A DNA stretch of 64,000 nt, taken from assembly GCF_900114475.1 (NCBI RefSeq), contig NZ_FOTE01000001.1, forward strand, positions 784,229-848,228. Reading direction: 5' to 3'. The notes beneath the pieces are model-generated. The model had not been told where the DNA came from and ran no database searches. It saw nothing but the letters and a program-made list of their open reading frames with translations. The position numbers and the translations under genes are program-made. Shown here piece after piece: positions 26,446 through 36,400 of this stretch. The stretch is from Paenibacillus sp. 1_12. GTDB taxonomy: Bacteria > Bacillota > Bacilli > Paenibacillales > NBRC-103111. The number at the start of each line of letters is the position of its first letter. Within the stretch, counting starts at the first letter, position 1.

Positions 26446-27173
26446 ATGAAGGAGAAGGTTCTCGAAGCTTACGACAAACTTGCTAAAGATTACGAAATAC
26501 ATGTGGATACTCAAAGTGGGCATAACGCTTATTACGAACGACCCGCCATGATGAAACTTATGCCAAGCGTTATGCATAAACTTACAGTCCTGGATGCTGG
26601 TTGTGCCGCTGGATGGTATACAGAGCAGTTTATTAAACTTGGCTCTCAGGTTACGTCAGTTGATCTAAGTCCTGCAATGGTAGAAGCTTGTAAAAGGCGA
26701 GTCGGCAATGATGCAGCAGTATTCACTTGTGATTTAACTGAAACTCTTCCGTTTAACAACGAGACATTCAACCTTATTTTAAGTTCATTAACCCTTCACT
26801 ACATAGATGATTGGGTGCCCACCTTTCGTGAATTCCATCGTATCTTGAAACCAGGCGGACAGCTGATTTTCTCCGTACATCACCCTTTATGGACTTTAAA
26901 CATTTTGAAAGAACCGATTATTTTGCCCATGAGCTGCTGATGGAAATATGGAACAAGAAGGAGTCCGGTCCAGTGGAGGTCACTTTTTATAGGAGGCCAC
27001 TACAAGAAATTCTTAACGTGACCGCAGCGCAATTTACAATTGACCGAGTCGTCGAGCCGCAACCCGATCCAGCTTACAAAGACAAATCCGAGTCCATGGA
27101 TTGGTATGCGCGATGGTTCGAACGACTTTCGACCCAACCACATTTTTTAATTGTGAAAGCACAGAAGGAATAA
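26446..27173 (+). pseudogene. Class I SAM-dependent methyltransferase, split by a frameshift
   Basis: The ATG at 26446 (GGAGGGTGTGAGG upstream) opens a frame with SAM-binding motif LDAGCAAGWYTEQF, VDLSPAMVEAC and FNLILSSLTLHYIDD, ending out of frame at 26940. A second frame from ~26889 to 27173 carries the rest (MDFKHFERTDYFAHELL, EVTFYRRPLQEIL). Relatives read continuously from ...HHPF into MDYKHF, so one base is missing near 26885-26890. The intact product would be ~240 residues, a common size. Substrate unknown. It is a lone gene that diverges from the glucarate operon. Confidence 0.8.
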
Positions 27174-27327
27174 ACTGAAACCACCGATAAGAAATCATGG
27201 AAACTGTCGGGTCATCTAAGTAGAGCAGCCGCCTTAATAAAAAAGGAACTTGCTTTTAATGTACATCGATTAATAGGGTAAGCGGATAATAACCCCCTTA
27301 TCGTCAACATGCGAAAGCCTTTGAAAG

Positions 27328-29277
27328 CTACTCAGGCCGCAGCGACAGTTCACGAAAATCAACCCAGCCGTACGGGTTGATTTTTTCGGTTCCAAGCAGT
27401 TTAGGCTGGTAAAAAGAAGCATGGCGCAAATGGTAAAGAAAATGCAGTGCATCATGTCGCAGCAGCAAACCCTCAGCTTCTTGTAAAAGACCTCGACGGG
27501 CAGCTGCATCTGTTTCCTGAGCGATTGCCGTATACCTATGTTCAAGCTCGATGGCCAATAACGGGTCAACGAAATTATGAATCCCGTAGCTTTCATTGAG
27601 CAGCACATGCAGCAGCGACCACTCCCGATTATCCGTTGTAATCGCATTAAGCAGCAGAATATCCGCGTCATCTACTGCGCCAGGTTGACTGAATTGTTTA
27701 TAAGGGAGCACATGGATGTGTATAGGTATACCTGCGGATGCACATTGCTGATGAATCCAATGAGCAGTCTGTTCAAGCGAATTGTTCAAAATAGAGTGCG
27801 TGTACAGCTGAAGCGACTCTTGGTAACCATTGGTTTGCATGGAAATCAACTCACTGCATTCTAACTCTTCCTGTCTAGTCTCAATCCATGACTTTATCTC
27901 CGCATCCATATCTGTATCAGAAAAAGTCCCTATCTCAGTCGCTATATTGAACGCTGTATTCATCTCTGTTTCTACCTCTTTTTCAGCCGTAATAGCTGCA
28001 CTCCAATCCGGGAAAAAGCTGTGAGCAGCTCCGCTCCGGTTACCCCCAAGCTCTGCCACACACCGTTCAGGCTGCAGGAGCTTGCGCAGCCTGTTCCGCA
28101 GAGCCGGATTCCGCAGAGAACCTTGCTTACGGCTGTTCATAATCAGGAACGCACAGCCCCCTTCCGTCTGCTCCATGATTGGAGCCCCTGTTGGAGCATG
28201 GGTGTGAATTTGGAACGGATGTGTGTAGAGGATCGGTTGTCCGCCTAAACCGCCAGCCGGCATATTTTGTGTGAGCAGCTCCTTCAATATCCATATTTCA
28301 ACCTTATCCAGCTGCGCCCTCTCCCGATAGTAGTCCTCGAACACTTCCAGTACAACCATCTCCGCATCGTTACGTACCAGCTTAAAAGGACCGGTGCCTA
28401 CCGGGTACCGCTCCCTACCTTCATGAGCCTGACAAGAAATAATCGATGCCTTAGGTGTTGCCAAATAATGCAAGAGCAAGGAGTTGGGTGCATCCATTTG
28501 GATTTGCAGCGCATACGGGTGTACAGCCTCTATGTTGCGAATACGAAGTAAATCCCATTCACAGTGAAGCCTCTCCCCATCCCGGTTTCGATTAGCAAGA
28601 TCCCGCTGACAAAGGCGCATAAGCGTATGATGGACATCTGCCGACGTAAGCTCTCTTTTATTATGAAAATGAACACCTTTACGCAAATAAAACATCCATA
28701 CCGTACCATCGCTACTCCGCTCCCAATGCAAAGCAAGTCGGGGTACAAAAGCTTGATTCAAGCCATCCCATTCTACAAGCGTGTCAAAAAGCTGAGCCGC
28801 CATATGCAGCTCTGTCCTGCGCGTGGCGTTGATTGGATCCAGCATGGGCATTTCCCGGTAAAAAGGGAGTCGCAGCAAATCAATGCCAGCTTTACCCTTC
28901 GTGGGTGGCGTAGACTGGATGCCAAATTGCTTATAGATCGATTCGGTGATTTGTTGTTGAATAGGCGCATCTGGATCGTACTTACGCATTAGATCCATTG
29001 CTTGCGAGTACTGGCCTTTTTCTATTTTCGTCTGTACCGATGCAAGCATTATGTTGTTCGATTCGATGTTAAATGTAAGCTTGGAGCGGTTTCCTCTGCC
29101 GCGCCCAGGCTGCCATTCGATCCAGCCAAGTTCCAGGCATTGCTTTAAAATTAGCTTCACATTGCGCGGGGTACAGCATAATACTTCCGCAAGCTGCTCC
29201 AATGAAACCTCGATAGGTTCTTTAACAGCATGGGCAAAAAACTCTCTTAACCTCAAGTAGTGATAAGCAATTTGCAT
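27328..29277 (-). CDS. SgrR-like transcriptional regulator with solute-binding domain
   Basis: A 649-residue protein. An N-terminal winged helix (LEQLAEVLCCTPRNVKLILK, GWIEWQPGRGRGNRSKL) is followed by a family 5 (oligopeptide-type) solute-binding domain (VEWDGLNQAFVPRLALHW, VHFHNKRELTSADV, YPVGTGPFKLV). There is no signal peptide, so the binding domain senses a small ligand in the cytoplasm. AAGGAG precedes the ATG by 6 bases. It is divergent from an EamA transporter, its probable target. Relatives activate adjacent exporters in response to peptides or sugar phosphates. Confidence 0.88.
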   Translation of the reverse strand: MQIAYHYLRLREFFAHAVKEPIEVSLEQLAEVLCCTPRNVKLILKQCLELGWIEWQPGRGRGNRSKLTFNIESNNIMLASVQTKIEKGQYSQAMDLMRKYDPDAPIQQQITESIYKQFGIQSTPPTKGKAGIDLLRLPFYREMPMLDPINATRRTELHMAAQLFDTLVEWDGLNQAFVPRLALHWERSSDGTVWMFYLRKGVHFHNKRELTSADVHHTLMRLCQRDLANRNRDGERLHCEWDLLRIRNIEAVHPYALQIQMDAPNSLLLHYLATPKASIISCQAHEGRERYPVGTGPFKLVRNDAEMVVLEVFEDYYRERAQLDKVEIWILKELLTQNMPAGGLGGQPILYTHPFQIHTHAPTGAPIMEQTEGGCAFLIMNSRKQGSLRNPALRNRLRKLLQPERCVAELGGNRSGAAHSFFPDWSAAITAEKEVETEMNTAFNIATEIGTFSDTDMDAEIKSWIETRQEELECSELISMQTNGYQESLQLYTHSILNNSLEQTAHWIHQQCASAGIPIHIHVLPYKQFSQPGAVDDADILLLNAITTDNREWSLLHVLLNESYGIHNFVDPLLAIELEHRYTAIAQETDAAARRGLLQEAEGLLLRHDALHFLYHLRHASFYQPKLLGTEKINPYGWVDFRELSLRPE

Positions 29278-29306
29278 ACAAGACTCCTTATAAAAGAGGT
29301 TATTTA

Positions 29307-29354
29307 AAAAGGGGAAAATTATTAAAAGAAAGTCTACTCTTTTTATCCCCTTTT
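29307..29354. promoter_or_regulatory. Inverted repeat in the regulator/transporter divergent promoter
   Basis: AAAAGGGGA (29307-29315) and TCCCCTTTT (29346-29354) are perfect arms 30 bases apart between the SgrR-like gene and the EamA gene. It may be the binding site of the regulator. It could also form an mRNA hairpin, as A/T-rich flanks surround it. Confidence 0.4.
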
Positions 29355-29413
29355 GACAAGACTACTATGGATTTACCAAACAGCCTTGTGAAAGAAGGGA
29401 AGCTCAACCCACT

Positions 29414-30424
29414 ATGGATGCAGAAAAAAGAGTAAATAATAAAAAGGAATTGCCAGTGTGGCTGTCGCCGAGCGGGGGACTTTCGATGATTCGCGCTCTT
29501 GCTATTGCAGCGGCTGTCTTCGTAACGTTATTGTGGTCCTCCTCTTACATTTTGAATCAATATGCGTTTGCGGAGGGGGTCGGTCCCTTTACACTTGCAG
29601 GTATGCGTTACAGCGCAGCGGCGTTGACCTTGTGGATCGTATTACGATTTCGTGAGCGAAAGGTCTATAAGGGGGCAAATTCAGTACCTATTATGACTTC
29701 AGAAGTAACACAAGCAAAATGGAAGCTGACCTGGAAGCACTATATGTTTCTTGGACTTACCGGCTTTATTCTAGCTCAAGGACTTCAATATGCAGGCCAA
29801 TATTATTTGACACCTACCCAATCCAACATGTTTCTGTCGGTGGGAAATACGCTGTTTCTATTAGTTATTGATGCCATTTGGCTGCGCGAATTAAAGAGCC
29901 GCACCACATTCCTCGCTGTTCTCGCAGCTATGGCTGGCATCGTCATTTACTATTATCCTTGGCATTTTGCCCAAAGCAGTCTGATTGGCATTGGCTTGAT
30001 CCTGCTGTCCTGCATTGGCTATGCTGTGCATTTGACCTATTCCCGTTATTTGCTTACCCGCAAACAAACAGCCCCTTCTGCACTCGTTCTTACACCAATG
30101 CTGATCGGGGCCGTAGGTATGCTGTTAACTGGATTCATGCTAGAGGGGATTCCGCCTTATTCTGTGAAGCTGATCCTCATCCTGCTCTGGCTGGGCCCCA
30201 TCAATGGTGCACTGGCATTTACGCTTTGGGCTTGGTCGCAGAAGCAGCTGCGTGCCTATGAAAGCAGCCTAATCAATAATTTGATGCTGCTGGAAGTTGC
30301 CCTGATGGATATTATATTACTAGGACGCAGCTTGACCTATGTACAAGCAGGATCGTTGATTATCGCCGGAACGGCTATTCTTTCTGTACAGCTTGCGCCG
30401 TTGTTACAGAAGCGGAAACCATAA
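29414..30424 (+). CDS. EamA/DMT-family transporter
   Basis: A ~336-residue, ten-helix drug/metabolite transporter with two EamA repeats (LLWSSSYILNQYAFAEGVGP, and the second half from GIGLILLSCIGYAVHL). Start is uncertain: ATG 29414 has AAGGGA 12 bases away, while ATG 29486 has GGGGGA at ideal spacing and lies right at the first helix. Membrane-located exporter of unknown metabolite; divergent from the SgrR-like regulator that likely controls it. Confidence 0.85.
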   Translation: MDAEKRVNNKKELPVWLSPSGGLSMIRALAIAAAVFVTLLWSSSYILNQYAFAEGVGPFTLAGMRYSAAALTLWIVLRFRERKVYKGANSVPIMTSEVTQAKWKLTWKHYMFLGLTGFILAQGLQYAGQYYLTPTQSNMFLSVGNTLFLLVIDAIWLRELKSRTTFLAVLAAMAGIVIYYYPWHFAQSSLIGIGLILLSCIGYAVHLTYSRYLLTRKQTAPSALVLTPMLIGAVGMLLTGFMLEGIPPYSVKLILILLWLGPINGALAFTLWAWSQKQLRAYESSLINNLMLLEVALMDIILLGRSLTYVQAGSLIIAGTAILSVQLAPLLQKRKP

Positions 30425-30434
30425 TCCAAGCTAA

Positions 30435-30518
30435 AAGTCCGGTGAATAAGATCCAAAGGCGAGAGTTTACGCATCTCCATGATCATTTTGAATACTCCGC
30501 TCGTTCTTCACCGGACTT
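30435..30518 (-). repeat. Dispersed inverted-repeat element, copy B
   Basis: AAGTCCGGTGAA (30435-30446) and TTCACCGGACTT (30507-30518) are perfect 12-base terminal inverted repeats. The interior, read on the minus strand, matches copy A at 49828-49945 (GAGCGGAGT, AAATGATC, GGAGA.GCGT, TCGCCTTTG in the same order). It fills the gap between two convergent genes and may double as their terminator. No coding capacity. Confidence 0.75.
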
Positions 30519-30536
30519 CAACCAAACCCATCCCTG

Positions 30537-31517
30537 TTAGGACTGTGGCAGCCGAAAATGCGCAAATGGCTTGCCATAACGGGAAAATTCGCTAATACGA
30601 TCAAGCTCAGTTAATTGATCTGCATCCAGCTCAATGGATAAGCTTTTGAAATTTTCCTCCAGCTGCTCAGCGCCTGTAGCTCCAACAATAACGGTTGAAA
30701 CGACAGGGTTGTGCATCAACCAAGATAACGACAGATTGCCTGGCGTGCAGTCCCACTTGGCAGCCATTTCACTAACGCTTTGACTCAGCTGCAAGCGTTC
30801 ATTATTTAGGAATTTGCCAAAGTTCGGATCTTTATCGGCCCGTGAGCCTTCAGGAGCGGAACCTATCGATGTATATTTCCCTGTGAGAATACCACCGGCC
30901 AGCGGGAAATACGGAATAATGCCCACACCTTGATCCAGAGAAATTGGAACAAGCTCTTGTTCAGGGGTCCGGTCAGCAAGCGAGTAACAAATTTGATGGG
31001 AGACAAAACGGTTCCAGCCCTGCCGCTCGCTGATCCCCAATGCTTTCATCAGCTCCCATGCGGCGTAATTGGATGCACCAATGTAACGTACCTTGCCTGA
31101 ACGAACCATGTCCTCCAGCGTTCTGAGCGTTTCCTCAAGTGGTGTCTCAGGATCAAACGTATGTATTTGATACAGGTCCACATAATCCGTCTTCAGCCGA
31201 CGTAAACTGTCTTCGAGCTCCTGCTGAAGATGAAACCTCGAGGATCCCCGTTCATTAGGGCCGCTACCACGGACGAGTCCTGCCTTCGTTGCCAATACAA
31301 CCTCATGTCTCTTACCTTCCAATGCCAAGCCGATAATACGCTCAGACTCGGATTTGGTATATATATTAGCGGTATCGATGAAATTAATGCCCTTGTCTAT
31401 CGCCTGTCCAATAATCCGAAGCGACTCCTCCTGATCGGCTCTGCCTCCAAAAGCATTGGTCCCCAGTCCGAGTAGTGAAACCTTTAATCCACTATTGCCT
31501 AGTTTACGATATTTCAT
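30537..31517 (-). CDS. Aldo/keto reductase
   Basis: A 326-residue NADPH-dependent (alpha/beta)8 oxidoreductase. The catalytic tetrad is visible: Asp in GINFIDTANIYTKSES (with Tyr), Lys in EVVLATKAGL and His in YVDLYQIHTFDPETPL. Late cofactor motif VSTVIVGATGAEQLEEN is present. AGGAGG precedes ATG by 8 bases. Substrate unknown; the family reduces aldehydes and ketones. It is transcribed alone and convergent with the EamA gene. Confidence 0.9.
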   Translation of the reverse strand: MKYRKLGNSGLKVSLLGLGTNAFGGRADQEESLRIIGQAIDKGINFIDTANIYTKSESERIIGLALEGKRHEVVLATKAGLVRGSGPNERGSSRFHLQQELEDSLRRLKTDYVDLYQIHTFDPETPLEETLRTLEDMVRSGKVRYIGASNYAAWELMKALGISERQGWNRFVSHQICYSLADRTPEQELVPISLDQGVGIIPYFPLAGGILTGKYTSIGSAPEGSRADKDPNFGKFLNNERLQLSQSVSEMAAKWDCTPGNLSLSWLMHNPVVSTVIVGATGAEQLEENFKSLSIELDADQLTELDRISEFSRYGKPFAHFRLPQS

Positions 31518-31661
31518 CTGATTGTCCTCCTAAAGATTTCAATTTGGATCGTTTCCATTAATACCATTATACATCAAACGGTTGTGTTGGCGGTAGATCA
31601 GCTAAGATCCCTGCTCTTCTCATAACTGCAATCCCTTCTTCTCGTCTTTCAATTTTTCGGA

Positions 31662-32201
31662 TCATTTCAAGTATTTATTAATCACTTTATCATCCCAGAC
31701 CTGTACTTCTATATATCGTTCCGGTCCCTTACTCCCATCTCGATTCCATTCCTGAGGCATTCCATATTGTTCAATAATTTCAGCCATTTCTTCTATTCGA
31801 TAAAGCTTTTCCCTGTATGGTTTTCCATCTTTATATCGCATAGTGGGGAATAAATCTCCATATGTAAAGCTAATTATATCCGGTTCAAAATCATTCAAAT
31901 TTATTTGCAATTCTTTACCTTCTTTATACCACTGTTTAATCCAGGTGCACGGGCCTAATGTCATATAATGAGGGAAATTTTTTGTCGGTTTTCCGCCTTT
32001 ATGGACGAACATCATTTTTGCCTTCTCTTCCAAGTCCCGACGAATTAACATATAATCATCGGAACGTTTACTAGCAAACACCAAACCTTCTTGTTTGAGC
32101 TTAGTCATTATTTCATTGGCTTCTTCCGGGGGTTGTTCAGATAAATTCTTGAAGGGACCGAGCTCTGACTCGTAATAATGGTACAGATAATAATTCTTCA
32201 T
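31662..32201 (-). CDS. Conserved protein of unknown function
   Basis: A 179-residue soluble protein, rich in Tyr and Lys, beginning with a YYLYHYYESELGPFKNL segment. No domain recognised; the ending VWDDKVINKYLK is charged. The start at 32201 has GGGG about 9 bases upstream. It is on the same strand as the HD-domain gene, about 90 bases downstream of that gene's extended end. A role in the same process is possible but unsupported. Confidence 0.6.
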   Translation of the reverse strand: MKNYYLYHYYESELGPFKNLSEQPPEEANEIMTKLKQEGLVFASKRSDDYMLIRRDLEEKAKMMFVHKGGKPTKNFPHYMTLGPCTWIKQWYKEGKELQINLNDFEPDIISFTYGDLFPTMRYKDGKPYREKLYRIEEMAEIIEQYGMPQEWNRDGSKGPERYIEVQVWDDKVINKYLK

Positions 32202-32373
32202 TCGAATCGCCCCTTAGGGTTTGAATAATCCAATTAGGTCTTATGGGAGCACGGTATTCACAGAGGTGAATGTCTTCTACGAATACTCGTCAAATATTCA
32301 CAACATGCTTTATTTCCTCGTAAGCTTCTTTCAACCATGGATGTACGACCTTAAGTGTGTCCTTGCGCTGCCA

Positions 32374-32910
32374 TTAAAAATCAATATATGAAAAAGCCCC
32401 GTGAGTTAATGAAATAGTCAAGCTTCTGTTAAGCTCTTGAATATAGGGTGGTTCGCCTGGTTGATCCCAAGCTATCTTGTCTGCAACGAATACTACTTGA
32501 TCAAGTAACGTAGAATGAGCTCTTAAAGTAGTATGACAGCCCACCGCATCCAATATCTCTGTATCTGTAATCTTAAAGATATCTCTTGCCATAACTTTAG
32601 AAAGCTTCTGATGAATAATCATTGGAAAAATCTCTTCTTCAGGTAAAATTTCAATCTGCAACTCTCTCGACACAGCGATTCGCTGATTGTTTGGAAAGAC
32701 TATACTAATATCGTGTAACCATCCGGCAATTTCGGCTGCATCGGGATCCGCTTCATAAATCAAAGCTAACCTCCGAGCTTCTGCACCTACATCCATGCAA
32801 TGTTCTGCTGTTTTGGTGCAGTTATGGGTCGATAGAAACAATTGAATATCCTGCTTGAGATCACCTGTAAATTCGATATTTTGGGTAAGGTTTCTAAAAA
32901 TTGAATGCAT
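32374..32910 (-). CDS. YqeK-like HD-domain hydrolase, apparently cut short by an in-frame stop
   Basis: A 178-residue HD-domain protein: metal-binding residues are in AEHCMDVGAEARRLA, GWLHDISIVF, MIIHQKLS and DAVGCHTTLRA, and the last helix LLDQVVFVADKIAWD is YqeK-like. YqeK relatives hydrolyse diadenosine tetraphosphate. The frame stops with TAA at 32374-32376, but continues after it, open for 27 more codons (DTLKVVHPWLKEAYEEIK) to TGA at 32290, and that tail resembles the YqeK C-terminus. One base change is the simplest cause. ATG 32910 follows GAGGTGG. Confidence 0.75.
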   Translation of the reverse strand: MHSIFRNLTQNIEFTGDLKQDIQLFLSTHNCTKTAEHCMDVGAEARRLALIYEADPDAAEIAGWLHDISIVFPNNQRIAVSRELQIEILPEEEIFPMIIHQKLSKVMARDIFKITDTEILDAVGCHTTLRAHSTLLDQVVFVADKIAWDQPGEPPYIQELNRSLTISLTHGAFSYIDF

Positions 32911-33438
32911 GACAGCACCACCTCGATCATTATAATTTGTATTAACGGGAGAACAGGTTCATCCTGAGCTTCTACTATTTTGCATAGCACTGTAATTGGT
33001 GATCTTCTATAAATGCTATATTTCTTCTATTTCTTGAATATATCATTATATCTCCCAATAATAAGTAAAATGATTAAAAATATGTAAAGGTGATTTCCAA
33101 TTCCATGGTATCCCCCCTACCTAATCATCGTCAAGTTTTATAGCATCATACCGCAGGGATTGGATGAAGAACGATAAGTATCTCACGCTTGGAGATGTGG
33201 TGTACCCAAATAACGATAAAAACCAGGCCAATTTATGACTGATGTTAAAAATAATCTATTGAGTATTATTCTGGTGGGATATATACTACAAGTGAAGTTT
33301 CCAGAGATATCCTTTTCGGAAACTATAATTATTCATAGTTTTGTAAGCGAATACATAGTTGGGAAGGAGGATTAGGCTCCAACCGATATAAGTACGAAAT
33401 TGCAAAATGCCCTCTAATTTTGAAAGGAGAAATGCAAC
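32911..33438. other. Intergenic region upstream of the surface pectate lyase
   Basis: About 530 bases between the divergent HD-domain gene and the PL9-SLH gene. I see no gene, strong hairpin or recognisable riboswitch. It is A/T-rich and has room for long untranslated leaders; the ribosome site AAAGGAG lies 9 bases before the PL9 ATG. Confidence 0.5.
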
Positions 33439-36400
33439 ATGAGACAACCAAAACGGTTGTTGGCATTACTGATGTCTTTAGTTGTATTATTTGCAATAGT
33501 TCCGATCACTGCCTCTGCTGAACAAGCGGATAACTTGACATGGAAGTCGATTGTATTCGGACAGTCTACAGATCTTTCCTTTGCGCCTAACGTGTTACCG
33601 GGTAAGGAGGGAACTAACTATGCCACTCCGCAACAACCGGGCACAATCAATGGCACAATCGTCTTGGAAAGTCGTGGTGGAAAAATCGCTCCAGGGCACG
33701 ACGGAATGACATTCTACTACACGACATTGAATCCAAAAATACATAACTTTGTGCTTCAAGCAGATGTTACGATCGAACAGTTTGGGCCTGAAACGAGCTC
33801 TGGACCCAATGGCCAGGAAAGTGCAGGCCTTATGGTTAGGGATATTAATGGAGGACCACGTCAGGATCCTATGATTGTAGGCTACGAAGAGGTTCCTGCT
33901 GCATCTAACTTTGCCGCTGTCGGTGCGATGCGTGTATCGAGCGCTGAAAAGAGCAAGGTTAGAATTAGTTCACTTGTAAGAACAGGAGTTCAATATCCTT
34001 GGGGGAATCTGGGGGGTAATGCAACAATAACAGCTTTTAATACAAACACCGCCTATGATGTGCCAGTTGGAGCTTCAACTATCGGGAAGCCGGTAAGACT
34101 TAAGCTTGAAAGAACAAATGACAAATTTATTATGACTACTACATTTACACATGTGACTCCACCAGTAGAATTTAAAAAAGAAGTATCGGGATCTGACCTG
34201 GTTCAGGTGATAGATCCTGATAATATGTATGTAGGCTTCTATGTTGCTAGAAATGCCAAAATGATCGTTGAAAACGCAAGCCTGACCTTAAGTGCAGCAA
34301 ATACGGTTCCAACTCCGGTAACTCCGCCCGCTGCCGTCAATGCTTCCATGAATATCGTGTCGGCGCCCCAATCCGGATCTTCTTCATATGATCTCAAGAC
34401 ATTGGCTAATTTCAACGGAACCCTCACCGTTACTAAAGATGGAGCTGCAGTTGTAACCGACGCAGCAGTGAAAAAAAATGAACCCTATGTATTCAATACT
34501 TCATTGGATAAAGAAACAACCGGTTTCAGTGTAACGTACACACCAACAGGAGCTCCCTCAAACGCTCCGATCACCAAAACAATTACAGTCACCAAGAAAA
34601 TTTACAATATGGGTGCAGGGCTATATGTTTCACCTACAGGTACTACTACAGCAACCGGAACCATCAACGATCCGATGGATTTGGCAACAGCGATCCGATA
34701 TGTACTTCCAGGTGAAACCATCTTTATGCGTGGAGGAACGTACACCCCATCAGCGACGATAAATATTGGAAAAGAATACAGTGGAGTTAAGGATAAAATA
34801 AAAACATTAACTGCCTATAATGGTGAAAAGGTGCTGATCGACGGACAGGGGAAACTCAGTAACGTACTTCAGCTAAACGGCGACTATTGGCGTATAAATG
34901 GAATTCAAATTACAAAAGCGACCTCTGGTGGGATGAGAGTAAGCGGAGATAATAATATTGTGGAGCAAATGCTGTTCAACTTTAACGGAGATACGGGTCT
35001 TCAAATTAGTGGCAGCGGTACGGACCCGGATTTTTGGCCAAAAAACAATCTCATCTTAAATAGTGAATCACATGATAATCGGGATATTAGTGATGAAAAT
35101 GCGGATGGTTTTGCAGCTAAACTAGGTGTTGGCGTTGGAAATGTTTTTAGAGGAAATATCGCGCATCACAACATTGATGACGGCTGGGATTTATATAACA
35201 GAACCAATGAAGGCCCTAATATGCCGATTACATTGGAAGGAAATATAGCCTACTCCAATGGCAAGCTAAGCAACGGCTATAACAAAGACGGGAACGCGGG
35301 TAACGGATTTAAAATTGGCGGTGAAGGCTTGCCTGTTCCGCATATCGTCAAAAACAATATTGCATTTGATAATAACATGGATGGATTTACGGATAACTTC
35401 AATCCAGGTAAATTTGTTATCGAGAACAATACATCGTTTAACAATAAAAGATTTAACTTTATCTTTAGACTAAATCCGTATTTCAAAGCTGAGGACATGG
35501 GAATATTTAAAAACAACCTTTCCTTTAGAACAGTGACGGAGAGTACTTATAAAGATTCCAATTCTGGAACAGTGACGGTGAGTACTTATAAAGATTTTAT
35601 TTCCGGAAAAGTGGATGCAACCGACTTCTTTTTTGACGGACAAAAAACAGTGAACAGCAATAACCGTGTTGTCACTGCGGCTGATTTTGTAAGCCTAATC
35701 ATTCCTGATAAGTTTGAAAGAGACGCAAACGGTTTTATTAAGAGCGATTTCCTGAAAGTTGCCACTAACAGTGCACTGAGAACGGCAGGTACGAATGGTA
35801 GTTATGTCGGGGCTCTAGTTACTGTTCCTTCTACTCCAACGGGATTGACAGTAAGTACGGGATATAAACAAATTCCACTTACTTGGGACAGTGTAATGGG
35901 AGCAACCTACTATAACGTTTACCGCAGCACCGACAATATAAACTTCACCAATGTAAAAACGACAACAACGCCTGGGTATACGGATAGCAGTTTGATGGAC
36001 TTCGTATACTACTATTACAAGGTGTCTGCTGCTAATTACCTTGGCGAAAGCGCAAGTTCGGCAGTCGTAAGTGGGCGAACGCTAGTACTCGATAATTCAC
36101 CATCGTCTGGGTCTTCTTCAACATCGACAGGCGGTGGTACAACCAACACTGGTAGTCAGTCGGGCTCCGATCCACAAAAAACAACCGTAGGCAGCAAAGC
36201 TGCGGATAAAGTGATCATGGATGCAGTCAAATTAAGCAAGGCTATTGAGTCTTTATCTGCAAACGAACCCAAAATCAGCATCGAAGTGAAAGGTACTGAA
36301 CAAGTGTCAATCGTGCAAGTTCCAGCCGCTTCATTCTCCGAAGCTGGATCGAAAGTACCTAACGCCTATCTGTCCATCAAAGCTAACGGAGTCACTTACG

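Noticed and set aside
33060-33430. Riboswitch (cyclic-di-GMP or similar) before the surface lyase
   Set aside because: I looked for the conserved GEMM and other cores and did not find them.
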